In this document: piece by piece, positions 43,363 through 54,100 of the stretch
Numbering within the stretch: the first letter of the stretch is position 1
How the letters are laid out: every line of letters begins with the position of its first letter
Source: Citrobacter sp. wls619
Lineage (GTDB): Bacteria; Pseudomonadota; Gammaproteobacteria; Enterobacterales; Enterobacteriaceae
Direction: 5' to 3'
DNA: 64,000 nt
NCBI RefSeq assembly: GCF_005281345.1
Contig: NZ_SZXJ01000026.1
Location: 62,001 to 126,000, forward strand
Position numbers and translations under genes: made by a program
Notes under the pieces: model-generated
What the model saw: only the letters and a program-made list of their open reading frames with translations
What the model was told of the DNA's origin: nothing
Database searches by the model: none

Positions 43363-45096
43363 TTACTGATTCCCGATTTGATCGCCGTAAGGCAGGGAGT
43401 CGTAATCGATCAGGGCGTTTTTCTTGTACGGATTACCAATCCAGCGGGTCGTCTCTTTGAACTCCGGGCTGGTAATAGAACGGGTCGGATCGAAACCGTC
43501 GTACGTAAAGCCGGCCAAATCTGACCAGGTATGGATAAGTTCAGAGCTGCTGTACTTACGATTGACGTCCTGTGAGAAGTCGCGTGGGTGCGCAGCCTGC
43601 CATTTTTCAGACGTCCACAGCAGGAACGGTACCGTATACATATGGCGCGTTGGGCTATCTTCATTACGGCCCTGTGTTTTATGTGGCGGCGTGTCATACA
43701 CTTCTTCACCATGGTCAGAGAAGTAGAGCAGGAAGCCGTTCGGATCAGTTGCTTTGTAGTCTTTGATCAGGCTGGCAATGATATGGTCGTTATAGACGTT
43801 GGCATTGTCATAATCGTTATATGACTCCAGTTCATCACTGCTCAGACCTGCAGGTACGTTCTCGGTATTACCGTCAAACTTACCCTGGCCTTCCGGATAG
43901 CGGAATTTGTATTTAATGTGCGTACCCAGCAAGTGAACGATGATGAACTTTTTCGGTGCCGGGTCGGCCATGACTTCTTTAAACGGTGCCAGTACGTTGC
44001 TGTCGTATTCACGCGCACTTTGGGTACGCTGCTGGTTCATATAGAACTGCTTGTCTGTCTGCCGGGAAAATACGGTCAGCATGGTGTTACGGGCGGTCAT
44101 TGTTTGCTGGTTGGTTATCCAGAACGTTTTATAACCCGCCTGTTTCATCATATTCATCAACGACGGCTGTGTCAGATATAAATCCGGATTCTTCTCGTTT
44201 GCGAAGGTCAGCGCCTGTTGCAGGATTTCAATCGTGTACGGACGTGAGGTCACGACATTATTGAACACGGTGAAGTTTGGATCGGATTTATGCAGCGCAT
44301 CCAGTTCCGGCGTGGTTTCACGTGGGTAGCCGTACAGGCTCATGCGGCCACGTTGAGTTGACTCGCCAATCACCAGCACCAGCGTACGCGGCGCATCACC
44401 AGAAGTGTCTTTAAAGTTAGCCAGCGGTGGCAATGCGTTGTTCTCATTCAGCAGGCTATTTAATGCGGTCAATTGTTGACGGTATTGATAATAACCAGAG
44501 ATGAACTGCCATGGCGCGGCAGGCTCCATGCGCGATGCAAGGCCGCCCAGCGTTTTCTCAAACGGCTTATGCTTGATAAACGTATTGACGGTCATTGGGT
44601 GCAGAATTAAACCGTACAACAGCGCAAATGACACCAGATAACGCCATGGCGACGGAATATGGACCGGGCGTAAACGCGTCCACAGCAGGATTGCGGTTGC
44701 TGTATAGGCCAGTGCGATAAGTACGATCTTGAGACTGAAATATTGGCTCAGATATTCGCGGGCTTCGTTGGCGTTGGTTTCAAACATAACGAACAGAACG
44801 CTTTGTGAGAATTCTTGTCCGTAAATAACGTAATAACTCAGCGCGGCCAATGAAGCCGCCCAGAGTGCCACACCAATAACGGCGGCGATAATGCGAATAC
44901 GGTTCGGGAATAAGAATACCGGAATCAACCACAATGAGCTGAACAGTATTGAGTCGCGTAATCCGTTAGTTCCGCTATAGCCACTAAAATAAATAATGGC
45001 CTGGAGTAAGGTAGAGAAGAACCAAAAATAGAGGAGTGCCCAACCCAGGGCTTTCCAGCTAAATTTGGGTTTAGACTGGAGTTGTAAGGATTGCAT
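43363..45096 (-). CDS. eptC: EptC (CptA), lipid A-core heptose phosphoethanolamine transferase
   Basis: EptC transfers phosphoethanolamine from phosphatidylethanolamine to heptose I of the LPS core. The 577-aa inner-membrane protein has five N-terminal membrane segments (about 15-190) and a periplasmic sulfatase-fold domain. Its nucleophilic Thr lies in VIGESTQRGRMSLYG (near residue 240), and metal ligands in SDHGEEVYD and HLLGTHIKY. The length matches E. coli YijP. Confidence 0.96.
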   Translation of the reverse strand: MQSLQLQSKPKFSWKALGWALLYFWFFSTLLQAIIYFSGYSGTNGLRDSILFSSLWLIPVFLFPNRIRIIAAVIGVALWAASLAALSYYVIYGQEFSQSVLFVMFETNANEAREYLSQYFSLKIVLIALAYTATAILLWTRLRPVHIPSPWRYLVSFALLYGLILHPMTVNTFIKHKPFEKTLGGLASRMEPAAPWQFISGYYQYRQQLTALNSLLNENNALPPLANFKDTSGDAPRTLVLVIGESTQRGRMSLYGYPRETTPELDALHKSDPNFTVFNNVVTSRPYTIEILQQALTFANEKNPDLYLTQPSLMNMMKQAGYKTFWITNQQTMTARNTMLTVFSRQTDKQFYMNQQRTQSAREYDSNVLAPFKEVMADPAPKKFIIVHLLGTHIKYKFRYPEGQGKFDGNTENVPAGLSSDELESYNDYDNANVYNDHIIASLIKDYKATDPNGFLLYFSDHGEEVYDTPPHKTQGRNEDSPTRHMYTVPFLLWTSEKWQAAHPRDFSQDVNRKYSSSELIHTWSDLAGFTYDGFDPTRSITSPEFKETTRWIGNPYKKNALIDYDSLPYGDQIGNQ

Positions 45097-45265
45097 AGTG
45101 TGAGCCTGTCTTTAATCGTAGCGCCAACGTTAGCGGCTAAACCTTAAGAGGATCTGAAGCAATGCGAGTCGAAAATCGCGTTCTGCTAACAAATATCCAT
45201 TGGATGTATAAAATGCAGACAGGAATATATTAAAAATGAGGTGGTTATGACAGCAGTATTTTATA

Positions 45266-45300
45266 TCACCCTCGCGCAATAGCACGAGGGTGACAGGCAT
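45266..45300 (-). terminator. Hairpin after ppc, probable terminator
   Basis: CACCCTCG/CGAGGGTG stem with a ten-base loop just past the ppc stop. The T-run on the minus strand is weak. Confidence 0.5.
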
Positions 45301-45305
45301 AAAAA

Positions 45306-47957
45306 TTAGCCGGTGTTACGCATACCGGCAGCAACGCCAGCAATAGTCACCATTAGCGCCTGTTCGACGCGTGGGTCTGGTGCATGACCTTGCTCTTCTG
45401 CCAGGCGCGAACGATATAATAATTCGGCCTGTAAGACGTTCAGTGGGTCAGTATAAATATTCCTTAACTGAATAGACTCGGCAATCCACGGTAGATCGGC
45501 CATCAAATGCGAGTCATTGGCGATTGCCAACACCACATTGATATCGGCTTCCAGACGCTGACGCAGTTCTTCACCCAATGGCCAAAGCTCTTTTTTGACC
45601 AGACGCTGATCGTAGTACTCCGCCAGCCACAGGTCAGCTTTTGAGAACACCATCTCCAGCATGCCAAGACGCGTGGAGAAGAATGGCCAGTCACGGCACA
45701 TTGCTTCAAGCTCGCTTTGCTTGCCGTCTTCAACCACTTTTTGCAGTGCCGTACCCGCACCCAGCCAGGCCGGAAGCATCAGGCGGTTCTGCGTCCAGGC
45801 GAAGATCCACGGGATAGCACGCAGAGACTCTACGCCACCGGTTGGGCGACGTTTTGCCGGACGTGAGCCGAGCGGTAACTTGCCCAGTTCCTGCTCCGGT
45901 GTCGCGGAACGGAAGTAAGGTACAAAGTCTTTGTTTTCACGAACATACCCGCGATAGAGATCGCAGGAGATATCTGAAAGCTCATCCATGATATGACGCC
46001 AGCCATCTTTTGGCTCCGGCGGCGGTAACAGGTTAGCTTCCAGAATTGCGGCAGTGTACAGCGACAGGCTGCTGATGGTGACTTCCGGCAGGCCGTATTT
46101 GAAGCGGATCATCTCGCCTTGTTCTGTCACGCGCAGGCCGCCTTTAAGGCTACCGGGTGGTTGAGAGAGCAGTGCCGCATGGGCAGGCGCGCCACCACGA
46201 CCAATAGAGCCGCCGCGACCGTGGAACAGTGTCAGTTCAATACCGGCTTTTTCGCAGGTTTTGATCAGCGCGTCCTGTGCCTGATATTGCGCCCAGGAAG
46301 CGGCCATCACGCCGGCGTCTTTTGCTGAGTCAGAATAGCCAATCATGACCATCTGTTTGCCCTGAATAAAGCCGCGATACCAGTCGATATTCAGTAGCTG
46401 GCTCATGACATCATCGGCGTTGTTGAGGTCGTCCAGCGTTTCAAACAGCGGGGCAACCGGCATAGCAAAACCGATACCGGCTTCTTTCAGCAGCAGGTGC
46501 ACGGCCAGCACATCCGATGGCGTTTTCGCCATGGAGATAACATAGGCGGCAATGGAGCCATACGGGGCTTCGGCAATGACCTGACAGGTGTCGAGCACTT
46601 CGCGGGTGTCGTTGCTCGGTTCCCAGTTACGCGGGAGCAGCGGACGCTTGGAGTTCAGCTCGCGGATCAGGAAAGCCTGTTTATCCGCTTCCGACCAGTT
46701 TTCGTAGTCGCCAATGCCCAGATAACGGGTCAGTTCGCCAAGGGCTTCAGTGTGACGGGTGCTTTCCTGACGAATATCAATACGTACCAGCGGTACGCCA
46801 AAACATTTCACGCGCCTAAGGGTGTCGAGCAACTCGCCATTGGCGATGATACCCATACCACAGGCCTGCAGAGACTGGTAACACGCGTACAGCGGCTCCC
46901 AAAGCTGTTCGTTTTGGGTTAGCAGGCCAGCAGGTTTTGGCAGTTTTTCGCCTTTCAGACGTGCTTCCAGCCAGGCCTGAGTTGCCATCAGACGCGAACG
47001 CAGCATTTTCATCAGATAGCGGTAAGGTTCTGCCGCACCTTCTTCCCCGACCAGCGCCATCAGTTCTGGTGTGGCTTCAACCATCGACAGCTCAGAAATC
47101 AGAAACTGGATGTCTTTCAGGAACAGGTCGGTGGCTTTCCAGCGGCTGAGCAGCAGCACGTGACGGGTGATATCCGCCGTTACATTCGGGTTACCATCAC
47201 GGTCGCCGCCCATCCAGGAGGTAAAACGTACCGGAACAAAATCAACAGGTAGCTTATAGCCCAGATGTTCTTCCAACTGTTCATTTAGCTCGCGCAGGTA
47301 GTTAGGTACGCCTTCCCACAGGCTGTTTTCAACCACTGCGAAGCCCCATTTGGCTTCATCAACCGGGCTTGGTCGTAGTTTACGGATTTCATCCGTATGC
47401 CAGGACTGAGCAATCAACTGGCGCAGACGACGCATCAGCTGATTGCGTTCGTAATCAACGATATCTTTGTTATCAAGCTGTTTGAGGCATGCGTTTACTT
47501 CACCCATTTTATGAATCAAGGTGCGGCGGGTGATTTCGGTTGGGTGCGCGGTCAGTACCAGCTCCAGAGACAGCGATTCCACGGCTTTCTTGATGGTGGC
47601 TTCATCGAGGTTGGGCTGGTCTTTCAGTTTACGCAAAGTACGAGCAATCACTTCCGGGTTGCTGGCAGCTTCGCCTTTTGGCGAAATACTGTGGTACTGC
47701 TCGGCGGTATTGGCCAGATTCAGGAACTGGCTAAATGCGCGGGCAACGGGCAGTAGCTCGTCGTTAGACAGATTTTGCAGTGTGGTGAGCAGCTCCTGGC
47801 GATTAACTTCATTGCCAGCGCGGGATGATTTAGACAGCTTACGGATTGTTTCTACGCGATCAAGAATGTTCTCTCCCAGCGCATCCTTGATGGTCTCTCC
47901 CAGCACTTTGCCGAGCATACTGACATTACTACGCAACGCGGAATATTGTTCGTTCAT
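45306..47957 (-). CDS. ppc: Phosphoenolpyruvate carboxylase
   Basis: Ppc carboxylates PEP to oxaloacetate, refilling the TCA cycle. The 883-aa product has the E. coli length. Catalytic motifs are [13 protein letters not shown] (His138 region), [14 protein letters not shown] (around residue 580), and the C-terminal ...RNTG required for activity. In E. coli it is activated by acetyl-CoA and inhibited by aspartate. Confidence 0.98.
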   Translation of the reverse strand: MNEQYSALRSNVSMLGKVLGETIKDALGENILDRVETIRKLSKSSRAGNEVNRQELLTTLQNLSNDELLPVARAFSQFLNLANTAEQYHSISPKGEAASNPEVIARTLRKLKDQPNLDEATIKKAVESLSLELVLTAHPTEITRRTLIHKMGEVNACLKQLDNKDIVDYERNQLMRRLRQLIAQSWHTDEIRKLRPSPVDEAKWGFAVVENSLWEGVPNYLRELNEQLEEHLGYKLPVDFVPVRFTSWMGGDRDGNPNVTADITRHVLLLSRWKATDLFLKDIQFLISELSMVEATPELMALVGEEGAAEPYRYLMKMLRSRLMATQAWLEARLKGEKLPKPAGLLTQNEQLWEPLYACYQSLQACGMGIIANGELLDTLRRVKCFGVPLVRIDIRQESTRHTEALGELTRYLGIGDYENWSEADKQAFLIRELNSKRPLLPRNWEPSNDTREVLDTCQVIAEAPYGSIAAYVISMAKTPSDVLAVHLLLKEAGIGFAMPVAPLFETLDDLNNADDVMSQLLNIDWYRGFIQGKQMVMIGYSDSAKDAGVMAASWAQYQAQDALIKTCEKAGIELTLFHGRGGSIGRGGAPAHAALLSQPPGSLKGGLRVTEQGEMIRFKYGLPEVTISSLSLYTAAILEANLLPPPEPKDGWRHIMDELSDISCDLYRGYVRENKDFVPYFRSATPEQELGKLPLGSRPAKRRPTGGVESLRAIPWIFAWTQNRLMLPAWLGAGTALQKVVEDGKQSELEAMCRDWPFFSTRLGMLEMVFSKADLWLAEYYDQRLVKKELWPLGEELRQRLEADINVVLAIANDSHLMADLPWIAESIQLRNIYTDPLNVLQAELLYRSRLAEEQGHAPDPRVEQALMVTIAGVAAGMRNTG

Positions 47958-47995
47958 ATTAACCCAGACACCCCATCTTTAATTTATGTGTCCTG

Positions 47996-48095
47996 TATCC
48001 TTCGCGCCACAGCGGCGTACCCAGGTCACTTACCTATGTAAGTTCCCTGGGACAGGCTCGCTTGCCGCCTTGCTGTGACACGAAATCTTTAGGAC
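47996..48095. repeat. Dispersed intergenic repeat with conserved hairpin (copy 2)
   Basis: This is the second copy of the element at 14600-14710: CCTTCGCGCC, the 32-nt hairpin 48020-48051 (CCCAGG...TTAC-loop-GTAA...CCTGGG), then CTTGCCGCCTTGCTG and CACGAAATCTTT. The rest of the 330-nt gap 47958-48287 is A/T-rich ppc upstream sequence with no gene. Confidence 0.65.
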
Positions 48096-48287
48096 TTAAT
48101 TTTTTCGCCGTCTTTTATAAAGCCACGTAAAAACCCTTACGTCAATTGCTGCGAAATCGGTTCAGCAAACGAATAAATGCCGGGAATTTACGTTATTTAA
48201 TTCACATCGAATCAAATAAGCGTTGCTTATGGAAATGTTAAGAAATCGCCCCGAACACCCCTAAAGGGTTATCAGGGCGACAAGCCG

Positions 48288-49439
48288 CTAATGCCAGCAG
48301 AAATGGTGCACAACCTGGGTGATCAATTCGCGGGTTGGCTTAATAAAGCGTGTTTCCAGATATTCATCTGGCTGATGTGCCTGATTAATAGAACCGGGAC
48401 CCAATACCAGCGTCGGACACAGCGTCTGGATAAAAGGCGCTTCGGTGCAGTAGTTCACCACTTCAGTCTGTGCGCCCAGCAGTTTCTCAACCACCTCGAC
48501 CAGCTGATGGTCCGGCGGACACTCATAGCCAGGAATGGGCGGATGCAGTTCCGATACCGTCAGGCGACCCGGCCAACGTTCACTAACCGGGGCCAACGCA
48601 TCGTTGAGTAGCCCATTCAGATCGTTAAGCGTCATGCCGGGCAGCGGACGAATATCCATATGCAGTTCGCAGCAGGCGCAGATACGGTTAGCAGCATCAC
48701 CGCCATGAATATGACCCAGATTTAACGTGGGGTACGGCACGGTAAAGGCGTCATGGTGATAGCGTTCTTTCAGGTCATCGCGCAGCTTCATGATATGGCC
48801 GATAGCATCATGCATCAGTTCAATCGCATTCACGCCGCGTGCCGGATCGCTTGAGTGACCCGACTGACCCAAAATTCGAATGGCGTTAGAGATATGGCCT
48901 TTGTGCGCGCGAACGGGCTGCAGAGATGTTGGTTCGCCAATGATTGCGCAGTCCGGGCGGAGCGAAGTCGTTTCAGAAAAGTAACGTGCACCGGCCATGC
49001 TGGTCTCTTCATCGGCGGTGGCCAGAATGTAGAGTGGCTTTTTCAGTTTCGTGACATCCACACCGCGCAGTGCATCGAGAATAAAGGCGAAAAAGCCTTT
49101 CATATCCGCGGTGCCCAGGCCGTAGAGCTTATTGTCGTGCTCGGTGAGGGTGAAGGGATCGCGCGTCCAACGCCCATCGTCAAAAGGTACGGTATCGGTA
49201 TGGCCTGCCAACAACAGACCGCCGGCACCGTGCCCGACACTCGCCAGCATGTTGAATTTATTGCGCGTACCAGGAACAGGCTGAACCTCAACATTGAAAC
49301 CTAAATCTTTGAACCAGTCCGCCAGCAGAGTGATTAAACCTGCATTGCTTTGATCGAGCGCTTCTTCGGTTGCGCTAATCGACGGTGTGGCAATCAGAGC
49401 GCGGTAAATCTCGATAAATGGCGGTAAATTGTTTTTCAT
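48288..49439 (-). CDS. argE: Acetylornithine deacetylase
   Basis: ArgE removes the acetyl group from N2-acetylornithine to give ornithine. It is an M20-family zinc hydrolase. The 383-aa protein shows metal and catalytic motifs [16 protein letters not shown] (about 75-90), GLGTADMKG, and [11 protein letters not shown] with the general-base Glu. The start at 49439 (MKNNLPPF) matches the family; the longer ORF to 49781 runs into argC and the ARG boxes. It is divergent from argCBH. Confidence 0.97.
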   Translation of the reverse strand: MKNNLPPFIEIYRALIATPSISATEEALDQSNAGLITLLADWFKDLGFNVEVQPVPGTRNKFNMLASVGHGAGGLLLAGHTDTVPFDDGRWTRDPFTLTEHDNKLYGLGTADMKGFFAFILDALRGVDVTKLKKPLYILATADEETSMAGARYFSETTSLRPDCAIIGEPTSLQPVRAHKGHISNAIRILGQSGHSSDPARGVNAIELMHDAIGHIMKLRDDLKERYHHDAFTVPYPTLNLGHIHGGDAANRICACCELHMDIRPLPGMTLNDLNGLLNDALAPVSERWPGRLTVSELHPPIPGYECPPDHQLVEVVEKLLGAQTEVVNYCTEAPFIQTLCPTLVLGPGSINQAHQPDEYLETRFIKPTRELITQVVHHFCWH

Positions 49440-49463
49440 TGTTGACACACCTCGGGTCATGAT

Positions 49464-49503
49464 AGTATCAATATTCATGCAGTATTTGTGAATAAAAATA
49501 CAG
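49464..49503. promoter_or_regulatory. ARG boxes of the argE/argCBH divergent promoters
   Basis: Two ARG-box-like sequences, GTATCAATATTCATGCAG (49465-49482) and TTGTGAATAAAAATACAG (49486-49503), fit wnTGAATwwwwATTCAnw. They match the E. coli ArgR operator site in both place and sequence. Confidence 0.85.
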
Positions 49504-49594
49504 TAACATTGAGCGTAATAAAACCCACCAAGTGTAAGGTGAGGTGATAAAGGCTTATACCTGGCAACCGAATCTAAGAAGGTGAACAGCTCCG

Positions 49595-50599
49595 ATGTTG
49601 AATACGCTGATTGTGGGCGCGAGTGGCTACGCTGGCGCAGAGCTTGTGACCTATGTAAATCGCCATCCTGATATGACCATAACCGCTTTGACCGTCTCAG
49701 CGCAAAGCAATGATGCAGGAAAATTAATCTCCGATTTACATCCGCAGCTAAAAGGCATTGTCGATTTGCCGTTACAGCCAATGTCCGATATCAGCGAGTT
49801 TAGCGCAGGGGTGGACGTTGTGTTTCTCGCGACGGCTCATGAGGTCAGTCATGATCTGGCTCCGCAGTTTCTGCGCGCCGGGTGTGTGGTGTTTGACCTC
49901 TCGGGCGCGTTCCGCGTAAACGACGGCGCATTCTATGAGCAATACTATGGCTTTACCCATCAGCATCCTGAACTGCTGGAACAGGCGGTATACGGTCTGG
50001 CTGAGTGGAGTGCAGACAGACTGAAAGATGCGAATTTGATTGCGGTTCCGGGTTGTTACCCGACGGCGGCACAATTGTCGCTGAAACCACTGATTGATGC
50101 CGGGCTGCTGGACCTGACTCAGTGGCCGGTGATTAACGCCACCAGCGGGGTGAGTGGTGCGGGCCGTAAAGCCGCTATTTCGAACAGCTTCTGTGAGGTG
50201 AGCCTGCAACCGTATGGCGTGTTTACTCATCGCCATCAGCCGGAAATCGCTACTCACCTGGGTACGGAGGTGATCTTCACTCCACATCTGGGCAATTTCC
50301 CGCGTGGGATACTGGAAACCATTACCTGCCGTCTGAATGCGGGTGTCACTCAGACTCAGGTCGCGCAGACACTGCAACAGGCATACAGCGATAAACCGCT
50401 GGTGCGTCTGTATGAAAAAGGCGTTCCGGCACTGAAAAACGTGGTTGGCTTACCGTTCTGTGATATCGGATTTGCTGTGCAGGGCGAACATCTGATTGTG
50501 GTAGCGACGGAAGATAACTTATTGAAGGGCGCGGCGGCACAGGCTATGCAGTGCGCAAATATCCGTTTCGGCTTTGCTGAGACGCAGTCTCTTATTTAA
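49595..50599 (+). CDS. argC: N-acetyl-gamma-glutamyl-phosphate reductase
   Basis: ArgC reduces N-acetylglutamyl phosphate to the semialdehyde with NADPH. The 334-aa product has the N-terminal nucleotide-binding [11 protein letters not shown] and the catalytic Cys in [11 protein letters not shown] (near residue 154). It is the first gene of argCBH and lies 7 nt before argB. ARG boxes upstream place it under ArgR. Confidence 0.98.
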   Translation: MLNTLIVGASGYAGAELVTYVNRHPDMTITALTVSAQSNDAGKLISDLHPQLKGIVDLPLQPMSDISEFSAGVDVVFLATAHEVSHDLAPQFLRAGCVVFDLSGAFRVNDGAFYEQYYGFTHQHPELLEQAVYGLAEWSADRLKDANLIAVPGCYPTAAQLSLKPLIDAGLLDLTQWPVINATSGVSGAGRKAAISNSFCEVSLQPYGVFTHRHQPEIATHLGTEVIFTPHLGNFPRGILETITCRLNAGVTQTQVAQTLQQAYSDKPLVRLYEKGVPALKNVVGLPFCDIGFAVQGEHLIVVATEDNLLKGAAAQAMQCANIRFGFAETQSLI

Positions 50600-50606
50600 G
50601 GGTGCA

Positions 50607-51383
50607 ATGATGAATCCATTAATTATCAAGCTGGGCGGCGTTTTACTGGATAGCGAAGAGGCGCTGGAGCGTCTGTTTACCGCGCTGGTAAATTATCGCG
50701 AGTCGCATCAGCGTCCGCTGGTCATTGTGCACGGTGGTGGCTGCGTGGTCGACGAACTGATGAAACAACTTAATCTGCCGGTGAAAAAGAAAAATGGTCT
50801 GCGTGTTACGCCAGCCGATCAAATCGACATCATCACTGGGGCGCTGGCGGGAACCGCGAATAAAACCTTACTGGCCTGGGCGAAGAAACATCAAATTGCC
50901 TCTGTGGGTCTGTATCTTGGCGATGGCGACAGTGTAAAAGTGACGCCGCTCGATAAAGAGTTAGGTCACGTTGGACTGGCGCAGCCGGGTTCGCCTAAGC
51001 TGATTAACACGCTGCTGGAAGGGGGATTTCTGCCGGTAGTGAGTTCCATTGGCGTTACTGAAGATGGGCTGTTGATGAACGTCAATGCCGATCAGGCGGC
51101 GACGGCGCTGGCGGCAACGCTGGGTGCGGATCTGATCCTGCTCTCCGATGTGAGCGGTATTCTGGATGGTAAAGGCCAGCGTATTGCCGAAATGACCGCG
51201 ACGAAAGCGGAACAGTTGATTGAGCAGGGCATTATTACCGATGGCATGATCGTGAAGGTCAATGCGGCGCTGGATGCTGCGCGTACGCTGGGCCGCCCGG
51301 TAGATATCGCTTCCTGGCGTCATGCTGAGCAACTCCCGGCGCTGTTTAACGGCACGCCGATTGGTACGCGTATTCTGGCTTAA
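50607..51383 (+). CDS. argB: Acetylglutamate kinase
   Basis: ArgB phosphorylates N-acetylglutamate with ATP. The 258-aa amino-acid-kinase-family protein shows [10 protein letters not shown] at the N-terminus and [13 protein letters not shown] (about 40-52) for substrate and phosphate binding. The ATG at 50607 follows AAGGG and matches the family; an upstream in-frame start at 50574 lies within argC. Confidence 0.97.
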   Translation: MMNPLIIKLGGVLLDSEEALERLFTALVNYRESHQRPLVIVHGGGCVVDELMKQLNLPVKKKNGLRVTPADQIDIITGALAGTANKTLLAWAKKHQIASVGLYLGDGDSVKVTPLDKELGHVGLAQPGSPKLINTLLEGGFLPVVSSIGVTEDGLLMNVNADQAATALAATLGADLILLSDVSGILDGKGQRIAEMTATKAEQLIEQGIITDGMIVKVNAALDAARTLGRPVDIASWRHAEQLPALFNGTPIGTRILA

Positions 51384-51393
51384 CTATTAATGT

Positions 51394-51468
51394 GCCGGAT
51401 GGCGGCTTCGCCTTATCCGGCCGACATGGGTTTTGTAGGCCCGGTAAGCGCAGCGCCATCGGGCAAAA
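51394..51468. repeat. REP pair between argB and argH
   Basis: GCCGGATGGCGGC/GCCTTATCCGGC followed by TAGGCCCGGTAAGCG/GCGCCATCGGGC, inside the argCBH operon. Confidence 0.82.
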
Positions 51469-51491
51469 ATATCATATTAAGGAAATTCGTT

Positions 51492-52862
51492 ATGGCACTT
51501 TGGGGTGGGCGTTTTACACAGGCAGCAGATCAGCGGTTCAAACAGTTCAACGACTCGTTGCGTTTTGATTACCGCCTGGCAGAGCAGGATATTGTCGGCT
51601 CTGTGGCCTGGTCCAAAGCGCTGGTAACCGTCGGTGTATTGACTGCTGATGAACAACTACAGCTGGAAGAAGCGCTGAATAATCTGCTGGAAGAGGTACG
51701 CCTGGACCCGCAGCAGATCCTGCAAAGCGATGCCGAAGATATTCACAGCTGGGTGGAAGGCAAGCTGATTGATAAAGTCGGGCAGTTAGGTAAAAAACTG
51801 CACACCGGGCGTAGCCGTAATGACCAGGTCGCAACTGACCTTAAACTGTGGTGCAAAGACACGGTTATCGAATTACTGTCAGCCAATCGTCAGTTGCAAA
51901 GCGCGTTAGTCGACACCGCGCAAAATAATCAGGACGCGGTTATGCCGGGTTATACGCACTTGCAGCGTGCACAGCCGGTGACGTTTGCGCACTGGTGTCT
52001 GGCTTATGTCGAAATGCTGGCGCGTGATGAGAGCCGTCTGCAGGATGCGCTTAAGCGTCTGGACGTTAGCCCGTTAGGCTGTGGCGCACTGGCGGGTACT
52101 GCCTACGAAATCGATCGCGAGCAGCTGGCTGGCTGGTTGGGCTTTGCCTCGGCAACCCGCAACAGCCTGGACAGCGTTTCCGATCGTGACCATGTCCTGG
52201 AGTTGCTCTCTGATGCCTCTATCGGCATGGTGCATCTGTCGCGCTTTGCTGAAGATCTGATTTTCTTTAACACCGGCGAAGCAGGCTTTGTTGAATTATC
52301 CGATCGTGTAACCTCAGGTTCATCCCTGATGCCACAGAAGAAAAACCCGGATGCATTAGAGCTGATCCGTGGCAAATGTGGCCGCGTACAAGGTGCGCTG
52401 ACCGGTATGATGATGACACTGAAAGGTCTGCCGCTGGCGTACAACAAAGACATGCAGGAAGACAAAGAAGGCCTGTTCGATGCACTCGATACCTGGCTGG
52501 ACTGTTTGCACATGGCCGCGCTGGTGCTGGACGGCATTCAGGTGAAACGCCCGCGTTGTCAGGAAGCGGCGCAGCAGGGTTATGCCAACGCCACTGAATT
52601 GGCGGATTATCTGGTTGCCAAAGGTGTTCCGTTCCGCGAAGCACACCATATTGTAGGTGAGACGGTGGTTGAGGCGATTCGTCAGGGTAAACCGCTGGAA
52701 GCATTGTCGCTGGCCGACTTGCAAAAGTTCAGCAGCGTCATTGGCGATGACGTCTATCCGATACTCTCCCTGCAATCCTGTCTGGATAAACGTGCGGCGA
52801 AAGGCGGCGTATCGCCGCAGCAGGTTGCGCAGGCAATCGACGATGCGAAGGCGCGTCTGTAG
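51492..52862 (+). CDS. argH: Argininosuccinate lyase
   Basis: ArgH cleaves argininosuccinate to arginine and fumarate, the last step of arginine synthesis. The 456-aa tetrameric lyase carries the superfamily signature [12 protein letters not shown] (about 276-287) and the HTGRSRNDQ loop (about 104-112). The start at 51492 follows AAGGAAATTCGTT and the family opening MALWGGRF; the upstream ORF extension is REP sequence. Confidence 0.98.
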   Translation: MALWGGRFTQAADQRFKQFNDSLRFDYRLAEQDIVGSVAWSKALVTVGVLTADEQLQLEEALNNLLEEVRLDPQQILQSDAEDIHSWVEGKLIDKVGQLGKKLHTGRSRNDQVATDLKLWCKDTVIELLSANRQLQSALVDTAQNNQDAVMPGYTHLQRAQPVTFAHWCLAYVEMLARDESRLQDALKRLDVSPLGCGALAGTAYEIDREQLAGWLGFASATRNSLDSVSDRDHVLELLSDASIGMVHLSRFAEDLIFFNTGEAGFVELSDRVTSGSSLMPQKKNPDALELIRGKCGRVQGALTGMMMTLKGLPLAYNKDMQEDKEGLFDALDTWLDCLHMAALVLDGIQVKRPRCQEAAQQGYANATELADYLVAKGVPFREAHHIVGETVVEAIRQGKPLEALSLADLQKFSSVIGDDVYPILSLQSCLDKRAAKGGVSPQQVAQAIDDAKARL

Positions 52863-52938
52863 GCCGGATAAGGCGAAGCCGCCATCCGGCACTGTGTGTC
52901 GTTCTGCCTGATGGCGCTACGCTTATCAGGCCTACCAA
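52862..52938. repeat. REP pair after argH
   Basis: TAGGCCGGATAAGGCG/CGCCATCCGGC followed by GCCTGATGGCGCTACGCTTATCAGGC. Confidence 0.82.
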
Positions 52939-52945
52939 ACCATAA

Positions 52946-52977
52946 CCCGGCCGAGCTTTGCGACGCCGGGCTTTTTT
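52946..52977 (+). terminator. Terminator of argCBH
   Basis: CCCGGC/GCCGGG stem with a 13-base loop and a 6-T run. Confidence 0.85.
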
Positions 52978-52984
52978 ATGCAAA

Positions 52985-53087
52985 AAAAATGCGGACCAGA
53001 GGTCCGCAAAAGTTCACGTTGGCTTTAGTTATTTCGAGTATGAGAACGGACAGGCGCTTCAAGGGTTAAAGGGTACCGTTCCGTTTC
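52985..53087 (-). ncRNA. oxyS: OxyS, peroxide-induced sRNA
   Basis: Read on the minus strand from 53087, the sequence begins GAAACGGAACGGTACC, contains AACCCTTGAAG, GTTCTCATACTCGAAATAAC and AAGCCAACGTGAACTTTTGC, and ends in a GCGGACC/GGTCCGC hairpin with a T-run. This matches E. coli OxyS (109 nt) with changes in the second hairpin (CTGTCCGTTCTCATAC). OxyS is Hfq-bound and is made divergently from oxyR when OxyR is oxidised. Confidence 0.85.
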
Positions 53088-53114
53088 TGTGGTGCATTAT
53101 TAAACAGAAAGCTT

Positions 53115-53163
53115 GATAGGGATAATCGTTCGTTGCTATGCTACCTATCGCCATGAACTATCG
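53115..53163. promoter_or_regulatory. OxyR-binding region between oxyS and oxyR
   Basis: GATAGGGATAATCGTTCG, TTGCTATGCTACCTATCG and GAACTATCGTGG contain the spaced ATAG/CTAT elements of the OxyR site and match the E. coli oxyRS intergenic region. The site should control OxyS positively and oxyR negatively. Confidence 0.7.
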
Positions 53164-53182
53164 TGGCGATGGAGGATGAATA

Positions 53183-54100
53183 ATGAATATTCGTGATCTT
53201 GAATACCTGGTGGCGCTAGCCGAGCATCGTCACTTCCGGCGAGCGGCGGACTCCTGCCATGTCAGCCAGCCAACGCTTAGCGGGCAAATCCGCAAACTGG
53301 AAGATGAGCTGGGCGTTATGCTGCTGGAGCGTACGAGCCGTAAAGTGCTGTTCACTCAGGCAGGTTTACTGCTGGTGGATCAGGCGCGTACCGTGCTGCG
53401 CGAGGTCAAAGTGCTCAAGGAAATGGCAAGCCAACAAGGCGAGACAATGTCTGGCCCGCTGCACATTGGTTTGATCCCAACGGTGGGACCATACCTGTTG
53501 CCGCATATTATCCCTATGTTGCACCAGACCTTCCCGAAACTGGAAATGTACCTGCATGAAGCGCAGACGCATCAGCTGCTGGCGCAACTGGATAGCGGTA
53601 AGCTCGACTGCGTGATCCTGGCGTTGGTCAAGGAAAGTGAGGCGTTCATTGAAGTGCCGCTGTTTGATGAGCCTATGATGCTGGCGATCTATGAAGATCA
53701 CCCATGGGCAAACCGCGACTGTGTGCCGATGTCAGATTTAGCCGGTGAAAAACTGCTGATGCTGGAAGATGGGCACTGTCTGCGCGATCAGGCGATGGGC
53801 TTCTGCTTTGAAGCCGGCGCCGATGAAGACACCCATTTCCGGGCAACCAGTCTGGAAACGCTGCGCAATATGGTCGCGGCAGGGAGTGGCATTACTTTGC
53901 TGCCTGCACTGGCCGTTCCGCCAGAGCGTAAGCGTGATGGTGTGGTCTATCTGCCGTGCATTAAGCCGGAACCGCGCCGTACTATTGGTCTCGTCTATCG
54001 TCCGGGATCGCCGTTACGCAGCCGTTATGAACAGCTGGCAGAGGCCATCCGTGGGGCAATGGATGGCCATTTCGACAAAGCGTTAAAACAGGCGGTTTAA
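53183..54100 (+). CDS. oxyR: OxyR, hydrogen peroxide sensor and regulator
   Basis: OxyR is a LysR-family regulator that senses peroxide by forming a disulfide between Cys199 and Cys208; both are present in [18 protein letters not shown]. The N-terminal helix-turn-helix is seen in [24 protein letters not shown]-like sequence (about 17-40). The 305-aa length equals E. coli. GGAGGATGAATA precedes the ATG. Its 3' end overlaps the convergent sthA gene by 18 nt. Confidence 0.98.
   Translation: MNIRDLEYLVALAEHRHFRRAADSCHVSQPTLSGQIRKLEDELGVMLLERTSRKVLFTQAGLLLVDQARTVLREVKVLKEMASQQGETMSGPLHIGLIPTVGPYLLPHIIPMLHQTFPKLEMYLHEAQTHQLLAQLDSGKLDCVILALVKESEAFIEVPLFDEPMMLAIYEDHPWANRDCVPMSDLAGEKLLMLEDGHCLRDQAMGFCFEAGADEDTHFRATSLETLRNMVAAGSGITLLPALAVPPERKRDGVVYLPCIKPEPRRTIGLVYRPGSPLRSRYEQLAEAIRGAMDGHFDKALKQAV

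Noticed and set aside
54083-54100. oxyR-sthA overlap as something unusual
   Set aside because: The tail-to-tail overlap is the normal arrangement in E. coli and relatives.
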